This document shows positions 5,686 to 5,798 of a stretch of 5,798 nucleotides of DNA, piece by piece (positions within the stretch are counted from its first letter, which is position 1; each line of letters begins with the position of its first letter). A program made the translations under genes and the position numbers. Origin of the DNA: Prevotellaceae bacterium (lineage in GTDB: Bacteria > Bacteroidota > Bacteroidia > Bacteroidales > Bacteroidaceae); contig JAJPYP010000048.1 in assembly GCA_021204885.1 (NCBI GenBank), positions 1 to 5,798 on the forward strand. Reading direction: 5' to 3'. The notes beneath the pieces are model-generated. The model had not been told where the DNA came from. It saw nothing but the letters and a program-made list of their open reading frames with translations, and did no database searches.

Positions 5686-5783
5686 TGCTTTTCTTGTTGC
5701 TTTCGGCTTGCGTGTTTTAGCGTTGTGGGTTCAACGGTTTTGGTCGATAGTTTAGGCGTAGTCATTGGGGAAAATCTTCGCAC
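5686..5783 (+). repeat. 98-bp direct repeat, copy B
   Basis: This is the second copy of the 98-bp unit, in the same orientation 229 bases after copy A and 96% identical. It ends at the same TTCGCAC, after which the sequence continues TACGCTCGCCTAAGC to the window edge, unlike copy A. The 131 bases between the copies (5555-5685) contain the copy A palindrome and then unique sequence with no gene that I can support. Confidence 0.88.
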
Positions 5784-5796
5784 TACGCTCGCCTAA
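5752..5796. repeat. Inverted repeat overlapping the end of copy B
   Basis: TTAGGCGTAGT (5752-5762) is complementary to ACTACGCTCGCCTAA (5782-5796) if four bases of the right arm are looped out. The intervening loop holds the GGGGAAAATC sequence that forms the left arm of the palindrome in copy A. The element is probably cut by the right window edge, where a GATTTTCTCC-type right arm would be expected if it resembles copy A. Confidence 0.45.
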
Positions 5797-5798
5797 GC

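Noticed and set aside
5420..5783. Short minus-strand ORFs (61-86 residues) in the right-end repeats
   Set aside because: Two of them contain the same peptide because they read the 98-bp repeat, not because they are related genes. They have no initiation signals and overlap palindromes.
5446..5798. CRISPR-like array in the right-end repeats
   Set aside because: There are only two units, each about 98 bp, with a 131-bp spacer and no cas genes. This does not fit CRISPR geometry.

Overview
The window looks like ordinary core chromosome from a Bacteroidota (Bacteroidales-type) bacterium. Three lines of evidence support this. Candidate promoters carry the TAnnTTTG -7 element typical of that phylum. 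The starts have AT-rich leaders rather than Shine-Dalgarno sequences. The gene set is familiar from gut Bacteroidales: RsmA with an N-Y-P-Y-N motif, a YbhN/UPF0104-type membrane protein, a PepD-type M20 dipeptidase, and an OmpH/Skp protein with a lipoprotein-like leader. The genes appear moderately GC-rich and the spacers AT-rich. I cannot name a species.

Layout from left to right. (1) 1-490, minus strand: the N-terminal 163 codons of a gene that runs off the left edge. It encodes a Thr/Ala/Glu/Pro-rich, probably disordered region with a short tandem repeat. (2) 491-662: AT-rich spacer with a weak promoter candidate. (3) 663-1496, minus: rsmA (ksgA), 16S rRNA dimethyladenosine transferase. 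(4) 1497-1735: divergent spacer with a perfect TAnnTTTG box on each strand, one for rsmA and one for the next gene. (5) 1736-2743, plus: a polytopic membrane protein of the UPF0104 family with a non-ATG start. (6) 2750-4213, minus: pepD, convergent with the previous gene and only 6 bases from it. (7) 4214-4510: divergent spacer with another perfect TAnnTTTG box on the plus strand. (8) 4511-4714, plus: a 67-residue single-span membrane protein of unknown function. (9) 4773-5375, plus: an OmpH/Skp-like coiled-coil protein, probably lipid-anchored. (10) 5402-5445: a strong intrinsic terminator. (11) 5446-5798: no gene. It holds two 98-bp direct repeats (94 of 98 bases identical, spaced 229 bp) with inverted repeats beside each copy.

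The genes do not form one pathway. They are housekeeping functions (ribosome maturation, peptide turnover, envelope protein chaperoning) on short transcription units of alternating orientation. The small membrane protein and the Skp-like gene probably share one transcript that ends at the terminator.

I found no phage, insertion sequence, CRISPR array, tRNA, rRNA or defence system. The least explained part is the repeat-rich right end. It looks like part of a dispersed, non-coding, palindrome-bearing repeat family, but one window cannot prove that. No new multi-gene system is supported here.
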